Assembly (NCBI RefSeq): GCF_001936575.1
Contig: NZ_MSMP01000017.1
Location: 1 to 64,000, forward strand
Reading direction: 5' to 3'
DNA length: 64,000 bases
Source: Tenacibaculum agarivorans
GTDB taxonomy: Bacteria; Bacteroidota; Bacteroidia; Flavobacteriales; Flavobacteriaceae
Within the stretch, counting starts at the first letter, position 1. Each line of letters begins with the position of its first letter. A program made the translations under genes and the position numbers. This document shows positions 1 through 7,766 of this stretch, one piece after another. The notes under the pieces are model-generated. The model worked only from the letters and a program-made list of their open reading frames with translations. It ran no database searches and was not told the DNA's origin.

Positions 1-56
1 TTTTAAATTGGTGGCTGAGCAATTGTGAGGTCACCAATATTTTTATCGAAATAAAA

Positions 57-485
57 CTAAACCTTCTTAATTACATTCGTTACAATTCCCCAAATCACAA
101 AGTTATTTTCTTCTGTAATTTTTATAATAGGATAATCAGGGTTTTCAGGTTGTAACCAAACCTCTTTGTTATCTACACGCAAACGTTTCACGGTAAATTC
201 CCCATCTAAAAAGCAAACCGCGATTTTATTATTCGTAGGAGGAATACTTCGATCAATTACCAACAAATCATTATCGTCTAAACCAGCACCAATCATAGAT
301 TGTCCACTTACACGAGCAAAAAAAGTAGCTTCTTTATTTCTGATGAGTTCCTCATCTAATGAAATTCTAGATTCTTTAAAATCATCCGCAGGAGAAGGAA
401 ATCCAGCAGAAATTCCTGTGTCTATATAAATAGCCCCGTTACTATCGATGTCTTTCGGACTAAAAAATGTTAGTGTTATACTCAT
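57..485 (-). CDS. umuD: UmuD-like S24 self-cleaving protein
   Basis: This 142-residue protein has the size and layout of UmuD, the LexA/S24-fold subunit that activates DNA polymerase V after RecA-stimulated self-cleavage. Ser63 in SGQSM and Lys100 in FTVKRL fit the Ser-Lys catalytic dyad. An Ala27-Gly28 bond followed by FPSP matches the position and context of the UmuD cleavage site. The N-terminal arm is short and has no DNA-binding helix-turn-helix, which separates it from LexA. It lies 106 bp downstream of the polymerase gene on the same strand, so the polymerase is transcribed first, the reverse of E. coli umuDC. The gap is large enough for a separate promoter, but I see no convincing one. 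Confidence 0.93.
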   Translation of the reverse strand: MSITLTFFSPKDIDSNGAIYIDTGISAGFPSPADDFKESRISLDEELIRNKEATFFARVSGQSMIGAGLDDNDLLVIDRSIPPTNNKIAVCFLDGEFTVKRLRVDNKEVWLQPENPDYPIIKITEENNFVIWGIVTNVIKKV

Positions 486-539
486 CTTATGTTAACTTTT
501 ACTTTTCAAAGTGCACTATTTTGTTACACCTATAAAGTT

Positions 540-570
540 AAGAATTAAGAGAAATTAATTTTTAATTCTT
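540..570 (-). other. Inverted repeat between umuC and umuD
   Basis: AAGAATTAA (540-548) pairs with TTAATTCTT (562-570) across a 13-base loop. It lies just after the umuC stop and lacks a T-run in the direction of transcription, so it may be an mRNA-processing hairpin or an operator rather than a terminator. The stem is all A/T except one pair, so chance is possible. Confidence 0.3.
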
Positions 571-591
571 TTATCTTTCCGCTTTCAACTA

Positions 592-1848
592 TCATTTTAC
601 CACAATAATATCATTAATATTTGTAGTGTACTTTGGTGTTAAGCGTTCTTGACGCATTTTCCAAGTGCGTTCTAAATCTTGATTTGCTAATTTAACACGA
701 TTTGACTTATATTTTTGATTCATCTGATCAATAACATCCATTAAAGGTTTATGCTTAGGATCTTGCTTGCTAAATAAATCGAGTTGAAAATTGTCTTCAG
801 GTACCAATCCTGTTACAATTACACCAGCTCTTTTATATTTAATTCCCGATTTAAAAATAGTTTTTACTGCTTCAACAGCACATTTGCTAATAATCAGAGA
901 AGAATTTGTAGGATGCGGTAAAATTACCGTTTTGCTCACTCTATGTTGTTCCACATCTTTTTTATGTCGATCGCTGCGTAGTAATACGATAATCATATGA
1001 CAACTGTGTTTTTGTTTTCTCAGCTTTTCAGCACAGTTTACGGCGAAAGTAGCTATCCGTTCTTTAATATTTTCAATGTCATCATATGTGTATTCAAAAC
1101 TTCGTGTGGTCGCTATGGCTTTTTTGTTCCGTTCTTCGTCTAACTCAATGGTGGGCTTTCCCAATAAATCCTGTTGTAGTTTCCAAACGGTGATGGAGTA
1201 TTTCTTACGAACTAATTCGCTATTCATTTGTGTAAAGTCGTACGCTTTTACACAACCTGTCGCTTTTAATTTTTGTTGCAAACCACGACCAATACCCCAA
1301 ACTTTTTCAATGGGTGTCCATTTGAGTGCTTTTATGCGTTTTTCTTCAGAATCAATTACATAAACACCTTGAGTTTCTTTTAAAAACTTACGGGCAATTT
1401 TGTTGGCTACTTTGCTTAGTCCTTTAGTAGGAGCAATACCTACACAAGTTGGAATGCCTGTCCATTGTAGTATTCTTGTTCTCATTTGAGTGCCATAATC
1501 ACGAAAGTCAAACTGATCGAAACCTTTAAATTGTAAAAAAGCTTCATCAATAGAGTACACTTCAACATCAGGTGTAAACTGACCTAAAATTTTCATGACT
1601 CTATCGCTCATGTCACCGTACAAAGGATAGTTGGAAGAAATGACTTTAATACCATGATGTTTGCAATAACTTTCCCACTTAAAAATAGGAGCACCCATAG
1701 GTAAACCAGTAGCCTTAGCTTCATCACTCCTGGAAATCACACAACCATCATTATTACTTAAGATAGCTATAGGTTTGTATTGTAAGTTCGGATTAAACAC
1801 CCGCTCACAAGAAGCATAAAAGTTATTACAATCAACTAAAGCAAACAT
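592..1848 (-). CDS. umuC: Y-family DNA polymerase (UmuC)
   Basis: This is an error-prone translesion polymerase of the Y family, UmuC/ImpB/SamB type. The protein begins with the conserved DCNNFYASCERVF palm motif, carries YSIDEAFL with the catalytic Asp-Glu pair, and has a helix-hairpin-helix-like segment (IEKVWGIGRGL) and a C-terminal little-finger/DUF4113-like end. The open frame extends five codons upstream to 1863, but the conserved family start MFALVDCNN is at 1848, so I use that ATG. A TAnnTTTG box ends only four bases before this ATG, which would put the transcription start at or next to the start codon. Together with UmuD it should form a DNA-damage polymerase. About 418 residues, full length. 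Confidence 0.95.
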   Translation of the reverse strand: MFALVDCNNFYASCERVFNPNLQYKPIAILSNNDGCVISRSDEAKATGLPMGAPIFKWESYCKHHGIKVISSNYPLYGDMSDRVMKILGQFTPDVEVYSIDEAFLQFKGFDQFDFRDYGTQMRTRILQWTGIPTCVGIAPTKGLSKVANKIARKFLKETQGVYVIDSEEKRIKALKWTPIEKVWGIGRGLQQKLKATGCVKAYDFTQMNSELVRKKYSITVWKLQQDLLGKPTIELDEERNKKAIATTRSFEYTYDDIENIKERIATFAVNCAEKLRKQKHSCHMIIVLLRSDRHKKDVEQHRVSKTVILPHPTNSSLIISKCAVEAVKTIFKSGIKYKRAGVIVTGLVPEDNFQLDLFSKQDPKHKPLMDVIDQMNQKYKSNRVKLANQDLERTWKMRQERLTPKYTTNINDIIVVK

Positions 1849-1852
1849 TGTA

Positions 1853-1902
1853 CAAAAATACAAAACATTTGTTAGTTAATTGTAATGGACTCTATGTAGA
1901 GT
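1853..1902 (-). promoter_or_regulatory. umuC promoter region with dyad
   Basis: On the minus strand TATTTTTG (1860-1853) matches the Bacteroidota -7 box TAnnTTTG and ends four bases from the umuC ATG. About 28 bp further upstream is an inverted repeat, ACTCTA-TG-TAGAGT (1889-1902), in the place expected for an operator. A clear -33 TTG was not found. The dyad could bind an SOS-type regulator, but no known LexA box is recognised. Confidence 0.4.
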
Positions 1903-2014
1903 GTAGAGAAAAGGCAGTCTGTTAATTTAAAACCAATTTCGTAATGAACAGTTTTATATATGCGTTTTCTGAAAAAAATACAGTAAATATAGTATCAACT
2001 ACAGACTATGATTG

Positions 2015-2212
2015 TCAGAACCATGCTATAAAACGAATTACAGCTATTACAAAAATTATAATTCCTATAATTGCTTTTAATACTTTCCAAGTATTAGATT
2101 GTACATTAATTTCTTTTCCTTTGCCGTCTTCTCTTTCAAATGAACAATTTGGACAGTGTTTTCTATAATCGTAGAATTTATCTCCACAATTTTTACAAGT
2201 AATTATTCCCAT
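2015..2212 (-). CDS. Small zinc-ribbon membrane protein
   Basis: A 65-residue protein with two CxxC knuckles (CKNC near residue 6 and CPNC near residue 20) that would form a zinc ribbon. A charged linker follows, then one C-terminal hydrophobic helix (residues ~42-62). Such zinc-ribbon plus single-helix proteins are common and of unknown role. It starts 52 bp after the end of the frameshifted SUKH gene on the same strand and may be the last gene of the toxin-immunity operon. The family was not recognised beyond this architecture. The opposite frame in this stretch is judged spurious. Confidence 0.6.
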   Translation of the reverse strand: MGIITCKNCGDKFYDYRKHCPNCSFEREDGKGKEINVQSNTWKVLKAIIGIIIFVIAVIRFIAWF

Positions 2213-2264
2213 TATTTACTTTTTCTTTATGTGTTGTATTGTTTGTAAGGTTATTATACTTCTG

Positions 2265-2733
2265 TTACAACGGAATATTATTTTTTGCTCTGTAAATAGA
2301 ATCGTTAATCATTTTACTAAAGGTGTATTTTACATCTCTTAGAAACTCTTCTCCACTTCCATAAGCTCCTGTGGGGAATAAAATATAAACATCTGGATCT
2401 TCCTTATCTTCATCTAAAAAGAAAATGCTGTACTGTCCATCTAGCCTATCAAATACAAAAAAAGGTCTCTCTACTGTATACCCCGTATATTCTAAATCTT
2501 CATCACAATCTTCACGAATTTCTTCGAAATCTTCACTAACAACTACTACATCTAAACCATTACTTTTTCCCGCTATTGACAAATATTCAATAAAAGATAA
2601 AGGGAATTCTATTCCTCCAGAATTTTCAGCTAAATTTTTGATTTCTTCTTGTGACATAGGAAGGCTTTTAGACCATTTTTTTTCCTATTGGATTAGGACT
2701 ATCTTTTAGTTGTTGCATGTATTTTAATTCCAT
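2265..2733 (-). pseudogene. SUKH-like immunity paralog, frameshifted
   Basis: This is a second copy of the neighbouring SUKH (SMI1/KNR4) immunity gene. From the ATG at 2733 the frame reads MELKYMQQLKDSPNP, nearly identical to the start of the intact paralog, then stops after an A8 tract (T8 on the + strand, 2676-2683). Removing one A joins it to the frame that continues as WSKSLPMSQEEIKNL and runs to the stop at 2265. The remaining frame can still be translated from an internal ATG at 2657 to give 130 residues carrying most of the domain, ending SMINDSIYR-like as in its paralog. It may be a pseudogene, a slippage-controlled gene, a shortened functional gene, or a homopolymer sequencing error. 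Confidence 0.75.
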
Positions 2734-2746
2734 TATTTACATATAA

Positions 2747-3211
2747 TTATAATGGAATATTATTCAATTTTCTGTAAATAGCATCATTTATCATTTTACT
2801 GAATGTATATTTTACATCTCTTAGTAAAGGTTCGTGCTCTTCATAAGCTCCTGAAGGATATAATATATATATATCAGGATCTTCTTTGTCTTCATCTAAA
2901 AAGAAAATACTATAAATACCATCAAGCATATCAAATACAAAAAAGGGTCTTTCTAGAGTGTACCCCGTATATTCCAAAGACTCTTCACAATCTTCTCTTA
3001 ATTGCTCAAATTCGTCATGCTCCCATACCATTCCAGTTGCTTCATTTTTACCACCAATCAGTAAATACTCTTCAAAAGCCAGAGGGAAATTATTTCCTTC
3101 ATTAAATTGACTTCTTATGCTTGATATAGTTTCTAGATTTAACCCTTCAAGAGGAAGTCTACTACTCAAACTTGGATTGTCTCTTAACTGCTGCATGTAC
3201 TTTAGTTCCAT
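2747..3211 (-). CDS. SUKH-like (SMI1/KNR4) immunity protein
   Basis: A 154-residue acidic protein resembling the SUKH superfamily, best known as immunity proteins against nuclease and deaminase toxins. The segment FPLAFEEYLLIGG (residues ~42-55) resembles the SUKH core, and the C-terminal half is rich in Asp/Glu. Its ATG overlaps the stop of the upstream toxin gene by one base (TAATG), which implies translational coupling of toxin and immunity. A diverged, frameshifted copy follows 13 bp downstream. The immunity assignment rests on position and fold resemblance; the two copies could protect against different variants of the toxin tip. Confidence 0.75.
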   Translation of the reverse strand: MELKYMQQLRDNPSLSSRLPLEGLNLETISSIRSQFNEGNNFPLAFEEYLLIGGKNEATGMVWEHDEFEQLREDCEESLEYTGYTLERPFFVFDMLDGIYSIFFLDEDKEDPDIYILYPSGAYEEHEPLLRDVKYTFSKMINDAIYRKLNNIPL

Positions 3212-6018
3212 TATTTATTCTTTTTATTTTTCCTATAAATCTTCTCAAATTTCTTTTTTATTGGTTTTAATTCTGGGTAGTTCCTCATTAATGAAGTCAT
3301 TCCAGACACATCTTCATCTGTTTTCACTATGAACTTTACTTTTTTACCTATTGATTTCATATACTCTTCTAACATCACAAACTCACGGGAACAGCTAGAA
3401 CAGGTAGCAAAAATATTCTTAGTTTCAATTACAAATTCATCGGCTTTATTGATATGGTTTCTTAAAAAATTATAGATGAATTTAATTTCGCTGTCAAACT
3501 TTCTAGGGCGTCCACCAAAATCAAAGACGCCTGTAACAAATTTAGTAAACCCATCATAGTCTTCAAATATATCAATTGTATTTTCAGGTAGTTTTGGAGG
3601 ATTTCCAAATCGTTCAAAAATATCTTTTCTACTACCTGAAAATGAGAATTCACCCACTTCATCAAAAGGTTTTCCATTGTCTAAAAACTTAATATTAAAT
3701 TCAGCTTGGTTATGCCCTTTAACCAATCCAGGGAAATCATCTAATCGTTTGGTAAACACATCTACCAATTCAACTTCTGTAATCTTTACCAATGATTTTG
3801 CTCTCCACAATCGAGTAGTTTCTGCTACACTAAATAAAAATTTAGGTCTGAATTTCACATATTCTTTTAGAGAAGCTCCAAGTTCTACACCATTTACTTT
3901 TTCAATTTCTCTAAATAGTCTTCTTTTATCTTGTACCGTAAATGGAAATGGAGAGTTTTTACTATTAGCTATAGCTTCATCTAATTTTCTAGCTAATTCT
4001 TTTCGTTGTTCTAATAACTCTTTAGCACTTTTTTGTAAACCATCTCGTATAGCTGCTGTGATCTCACCAGCTAAAGCTAACATTTCCAGATAAAATAGAT
4101 ATTTAGAAATACTTTTACCAAGCTTAGTGTCATTAGTACCTGTAAGTTTTAATAGTGCATTTACAGTACCAGAACTGACCTCTATAATTCCAACAGTAGC
4201 TTTTACTGCCCCAATTACTTTTGTAGCTTGCGCAGTTCTGTAAAAAAGAGTTTTACTTCCTTTCAACAAGTTAAAAATTCGTCCAGCTTTTATGATATTT
4301 CCGAATCCAGATACTGTAGTAATAATATCTATTCCATACTCTAAACTTGTCATTATATTCTGCCAAAACGCAGTTTCTTGATTGGCAAACAGTACAAAAG
4401 CAGGTAATTTAGTAACAAAAATATTCTGATCGTCATTATCCTTTAATAAAAACTTTGGGTTTTCACTGTTTTGTATCAGTATAGGTGAAAAAGGATGATA
4501 ATGATATGTATATATATCGTATGCTTCTTTTTTAGGAACTTCAATCAGAAGTAATGGTTTTTCAAAATCACCAATATTAAACGTTTCTGTTTCTTCTTTT
4601 GTATCTGTTTTTGTTTTTACGCTAATGGTAATGTCAGGTTCTACCCCTTCCCATACAATACTAGCATTATCGGTATAAAAACCTAGAGTTTTGTTAGAAC
4701 GATAATCCAATAACACAGGACTTTTTTCTGTGATTTTAATTTTTTCATTTTGTTGAGGGTCAATAACACTGTAAGAACTATGTTTCCAAATGTTCCAAAT
4801 AAAATTGATGTAGGCTCTAAACTGTTGTCCATCTAAACCTGTAATCAATTTATACAATAGTAAGGTATTGTCTACTTTTCTAGTGATTAAATTGGCAATA
4901 AATTCATTGTTACTTTTAATATTTGCTTGGGTTACTTCTTCAAATCTTTCGGTACCATGTATTAAAAATGCGCTACGTCTGTGAATTTTTCTATGATAGA
5001 GAATACGTAAAACTTTTAAGATTAAGTCTTCTTCATTAATGCTTAGGTTGTTGCGTACGTATCCTTTGGCAAGTTTATGTAGCAAAACCCATAACGATTC
5101 AATACGATCAAAAGCAAAATACATCGGTTGTGGCAAATGATAAATAATGCACACTTTTTGTTTATTATTTCCTGAGGCATTTAAAGGTTCAACCACATAG
5201 GAGGTCAACGTATTTAAAAAACGATTACGCCATGACGATCTATAATCGTTATACTCATTATAAAACCAAAATATAGTATTGTTTAAAATACTTAATACCG
5301 AGGTGATGTCTTTTAAAAGAATACTAAAGCCTATAAAAGATCCATCTTGTTCAGCAACACGGATATTACGTATTTCGGCGCTGTTCTCTTTATAATAATA
5401 TGATAAACGATATGTATATGCGCCTAAACCTGTTCTACTCAGTATAGGAAACCGATGTACAGGTCCTTTTTTATCATAAGATGTAATTTGGATGTTCTCA
5501 GCCACTGAAGCTCCATATACATTTTGGTATGTATATGATAAAGAAGGATATTGTTTTAGATAAGAGAAAGTTTGTGGACTATAGGATATATAGTTTTTGG
5601 TATTACTAATAGTTACCGCTTCTACAGAAGCAACTAGCTGGTACTCTTTGTTGATATAAAATTGATAACCTCCATTATAAATTTCATCAGGAATGAAGAG
5701 TTCTACTAAGGGTGAAGAAAAACTGGCACCAGAAAATACACGCTCGTCTTTTTGATAGGAAATGAGTTTATAATAAATGTCCTCATCACTAAAGCGATGT
5801 ATAATATACCCAACATTATCAGCATCCATATAAATAGTTTGAGGTATGCTTACTTCATCATACGTATTTTGAAACGTAGTAAATTCCTTAAATTCTTCCG
5901 TAAATGTGGCTTGTTGAGTAATTTTTAAGATGTTAACTTCTTGGTTTTGTCTACTATCAAAATCCGGAATTTTTAGATAATCTAGTAAATCATCTGTAGT
6001 GATAATAACGTCACTCAT
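3211..6018 (-). CDS. Polymorphic toxin, C-terminal deaminase-like domain
   Basis: A 935-residue protein without a Sec signal peptide. Residues ~1-540 are a large beta-rich region I do not recognise. Residues ~550-660 contain hydrophobic, glycine/alanine-rich helices like those in pre-toxin regions, followed by a charged coiled-coil-like stretch. The C-terminal ~100 residues carry Asp842-Ser-Glu844 followed 29 residues later by Cys873-x-x-Cys876. That is the D/HxE plus CxxC pattern of deaminase-fold toxins, and the DxE form recalls the BURPS668_1122-type family. A coupled SUKH immunity gene follows directly, which fits a nucleic-acid deaminase toxin. The delivery route is unknown: no PAAR, VgrG or T9SS sorting domain is visible, and the eCIS at 32-54 kb is a possible vehicle. 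Confidence 0.7.
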   Translation of the reverse strand: MSDVIITTDDLLDYLKIPDFDSRQNQEVNILKITQQATFTEEFKEFTTFQNTYDEVSIPQTIYMDADNVGYIIHRFSDEDIYYKLISYQKDERVFSGASFSSPLVELFIPDEIYNGGYQFYINKEYQLVASVEAVTISNTKNYISYSPQTFSYLKQYPSLSYTYQNVYGASVAENIQITSYDKKGPVHRFPILSRTGLGAYTYRLSYYYKENSAEIRNIRVAEQDGSFIGFSILLKDITSVLSILNNTIFWFYNEYNDYRSSWRNRFLNTLTSYVVEPLNASGNNKQKVCIIYHLPQPMYFAFDRIESLWVLLHKLAKGYVRNNLSINEEDLILKVLRILYHRKIHRRSAFLIHGTERFEEVTQANIKSNNEFIANLITRKVDNTLLLYKLITGLDGQQFRAYINFIWNIWKHSSYSVIDPQQNEKIKITEKSPVLLDYRSNKTLGFYTDNASIVWEGVEPDITISVKTKTDTKEETETFNIGDFEKPLLLIEVPKKEAYDIYTYHYHPFSPILIQNSENPKFLLKDNDDQNIFVTKLPAFVLFANQETAFWQNIMTSLEYGIDIITTVSGFGNIIKAGRIFNLLKGSKTLFYRTAQATKVIGAVKATVGIIEVSSGTVNALLKLTGTNDTKLGKSISKYLFYLEMLALAGEITAAIRDGLQKSAKELLEQRKELARKLDEAIANSKNSPFPFTVQDKRRLFREIEKVNGVELGASLKEYVKFRPKFLFSVAETTRLWRAKSLVKITEVELVDVFTKRLDDFPGLVKGHNQAEFNIKFLDNGKPFDEVGEFSFSGSRKDIFERFGNPPKLPENTIDIFEDYDGFTKFVTGVFDFGGRPRKFDSEIKFIYNFLRNHINKADEFVIETKNIFATCSSCSREFVMLEEYMKSIGKKVKFIVKTDEDVSGMTSLMRNYPELKPIKKKFEKIYRKNKKNK

Positions 6019-6228
6019 TTTCTTTTTCTTTTTTTGGTTAATTAATAAGCATACACAAATTAAGTAGTAGACAAAAAATGCCTAATTATCTATATAATTT
6101 TAAAATGTAGGTTTATATTCACGCAATACCATTTCATATAAAATGGCATGTAAATGTACATATTTCTTTTCAGTTTTTAATTCAGAAAGTAAAAAGATAT
6201 GCGTTAAACTTTTCCTTATTTTTGTTTT
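6019..6228. promoter_or_regulatory. Divergent toxin/lrp intergenic region
   Basis: This 210-bp region separates the toxin gene (leftward) from lrp (rightward). It holds two inverted repeats: CCATTT-CATATA-AAATGG (6129-6146) and ATGTA-AATG-TACAT (6148-6161), plausible operators for the adjacent Lrp-family regulator. TATTTTTG (6217-6224) matches the Bacteroidota -7 box and ends four bases before the lrp ATG, suggesting a leaderless transcript. No -33 TTG is obvious. No gene is seen here. Confidence 0.4.
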
Positions 6229-6690
6229 ATGTCGAAAAAATTAAAAATTGACGGAATTGATAAAATTATTATCAAACGACTAGTTAAAGATGCTAGAACC
6301 CCCATATTGAGTATTGCGAGAGAAGTTGGAATTTCAGGGGCAGCTATTCACCAGCGTTTACGTAAGTTAGACGATTCTAATCTGATTGATGGCTATAAAA
6401 TGGTGTTAAATCCAGAAGCTTTAGGGTATACTACAACAGCTTTTGTAGGGATTTTCCTAGAATCTGCAAGTTTGTATTCCTCGGCTATTAAACGCTTAAA
6501 AGAGATTCCTGAGGTAGTAGAAAGTCATTACACTACAGGGAACTATGCGGTTTTTATAAAAATCATGTGTAAAAACAACCAAGACTTAATGCACTTGTTA
6601 AATAAAGATATCCAAAGCATAAAAGGCGTGTCAAGAACAGAAACATTTATATCTTTGGATCAACAAATAGATAGACAAATTAAAATTTAA
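6229..6690 (+). CDS. Lrp/AsnC family transcriptional regulator
   Basis: A 153-residue protein of typical Lrp/AsnC length. Residues ~8-60 form the winged helix-turn-helix (ISGAAIHQRLRKLDDSNLI spans the recognition helix), and residues ~68-150 form the RAM effector-binding and oligomerisation domain (GYTTTAFVGI and TGNYAVFIKI strands). Lrp-family proteins sense amino acids or other small ligands and often control neighbouring and distant genes. The gene is divergent from the toxin gene and is followed 12 bp later by a HupE-like gene. The effector cannot be told from the sequence. Confidence 0.93.
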   Translation: MSKKLKIDGIDKIIIKRLVKDARTPILSIAREVGISGAAIHQRLRKLDDSNLIDGYKMVLNPEALGYTTTAFVGIFLESASLYSSAIKRLKEIPEVVESHYTTGNYAVFIKIMCKNNQDLMHLLNKDIQSIKGVSRTETFISLDQQIDRQIKI

Positions 6691-6702
6691 TCCTCTTTTT
6701 CT

Positions 6703-7284
6703 ATGAACGATTTTATTCTGTACTTCAAGATGGGTTTATTCCATGTACTTGATATTAAAGCTTATGATCATATTCTATTTCTTATTGTTTTAGCAGTAGT
6801 ATACCAATTTAAACAATGGAAAAAAGTATTGTGGTTAGTAACATTATTTACTGTAGGGCATTCTATTACTTTAGCGCTGTCTGCATATAACGTGATTAAT
6901 GTAAGAGCAGACTTAGTAGAGTTTTTAATCCCATTAACCATTTTTATTACAGGGTTATTAAATGTAATTACAGCTAGAAAAGCCTCAGTAGGGAAAGAAA
7001 ATCAGAACTTATTTTTTGCATTCTTCTTTGGTTTAGTACACGGATTAGGGTTTTCCAACTACTTTAAAGCGATGATAGGTAGAAATGCAGAGAAACTTTT
7101 CCCATTGCTAGAATTTGCTTTAGGCGTTGAAGCTGCTCAAGTTATTATTGTAGGTTTAATACTAATAGTAGGTGCATTAGTACAATCTATTTTCGGAGTG
7201 AACCGTAGAGATTGGATTTTAGTAGCCTCGTCTATAGTGATTGGTTTTGCCGTACAAATGATGATAGACAGAGTTTTTTGGTAA
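6703..7284 (+). CDS. HupE/UreJ-like membrane protein
   Basis: A 193-residue integral membrane protein with about six hydrophobic helices. It has the HupE/UreJ_2 hallmarks: an N-terminal DHILFL segment, TVGHSITL in helix 2-3, and the FGLVHGLGFSN motif with conserved His residues around residues 110-120. Family members are linked to nickel or other metal uptake; in Flavobacteria they commonly occur without hydrogenase or urease genes, as here. It starts 12 bp after lrp and may be co-transcribed with it. The transported substrate is not established. Confidence 0.88.
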   Translation: MNDFILYFKMGLFHVLDIKAYDHILFLIVLAVVYQFKQWKKVLWLVTLFTVGHSITLALSAYNVINVRADLVEFLIPLTIFITGLLNVITARKASVGKENQNLFFAFFFGLVHGLGFSNYFKAMIGRNAEKLFPLLEFALGVEAAQVIIVGLILIVGALVQSIFGVNRRDWILVASSIVIGFAVQMMIDRVFW

Positions 7285-7331
7285 AATATTAACTTCCATT
7301 TACACAATTTTCTAACTATTTTAGCTAATCT

Positions 7332-7766
7332 ATGGCGCTAACAACAAAAGAATTAAAATATGCACGTGCCTATTTAAAAATGGCACAGGAATGGGCGAAA
7401 TTATCATATTGCCAACGAAAAAAAGTAGGATCCCTAATTGTAAAAGACAGAAAAATTATATCAGACGGATACAATGGAACACCAACAGGTTTTGAAAACA
7501 TCTGCGAGGATGAGGAAGGACGTACAAAGTGGAATGTATTACATGCTGAAGCAAATGCTATTTTAAAAGTAGCAGGTTCTACGCAATCGTGTAAAGGAGC
7601 AACCTTATATGTAACCTTATCTCCTTGTAGAGAATGTAGTAAATTAATCCACCAATCGGGTATAGTAAGAGTAGTGTATTCTAATGAGTATAAAGATAAA
7701 AGTGGATTAGAATTTTTAGAAAAAGCAGGTGTAGAATTGATTTATTTACCTGATGAACAAGAATAA
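7332..7766 (+). CDS. dCMP/cytidylate deaminase family protein
   Basis: A 144-residue zinc-dependent deaminase, most like dCMP deaminase (ComEB type), which makes dUMP for thymidylate synthesis. The zinc site is complete: His71-Ala-Glu73 in LHAEANAIL and Cys99/Cys102 in SPCRECSKL. The N-terminal YCQRKKVGSLIV and NGTPTGFEN segments are typical of dCMP deaminases. The last 14 bases overlap the next gene, suggesting translational coupling with the processing protease, a gene pair I believe is common in Flavobacteriaceae. Confidence 0.93.
   Translation: MALTTKELKYARAYLKMAQEWAKLSYCQRKKVGSLIVKDRKIISDGYNGTPTGFENICEDEEGRTKWNVLHAEANAILKVAGSTQSCKGATLYVTLSPCRECSKLIHQSGIVRVVYSNEYKDKSGLEFLEKAGVELIYLPDEQE

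Noticed and set aside
1944..2168. 74-codon plus-strand frame over the zinc-ribbon gene
   Set aside because: Shadow of the minus-strand gene, which has two CxxC knuckles and a membrane helix; the plus frame has neither.
3211..6018. Toxin as an eCIS cargo of the DUF4157 type
   Set aside because: It lacks the QLKDNR start and DUF4157 domain of the four cargos, and lies more than 15 kb away; a link is possible but not shown.
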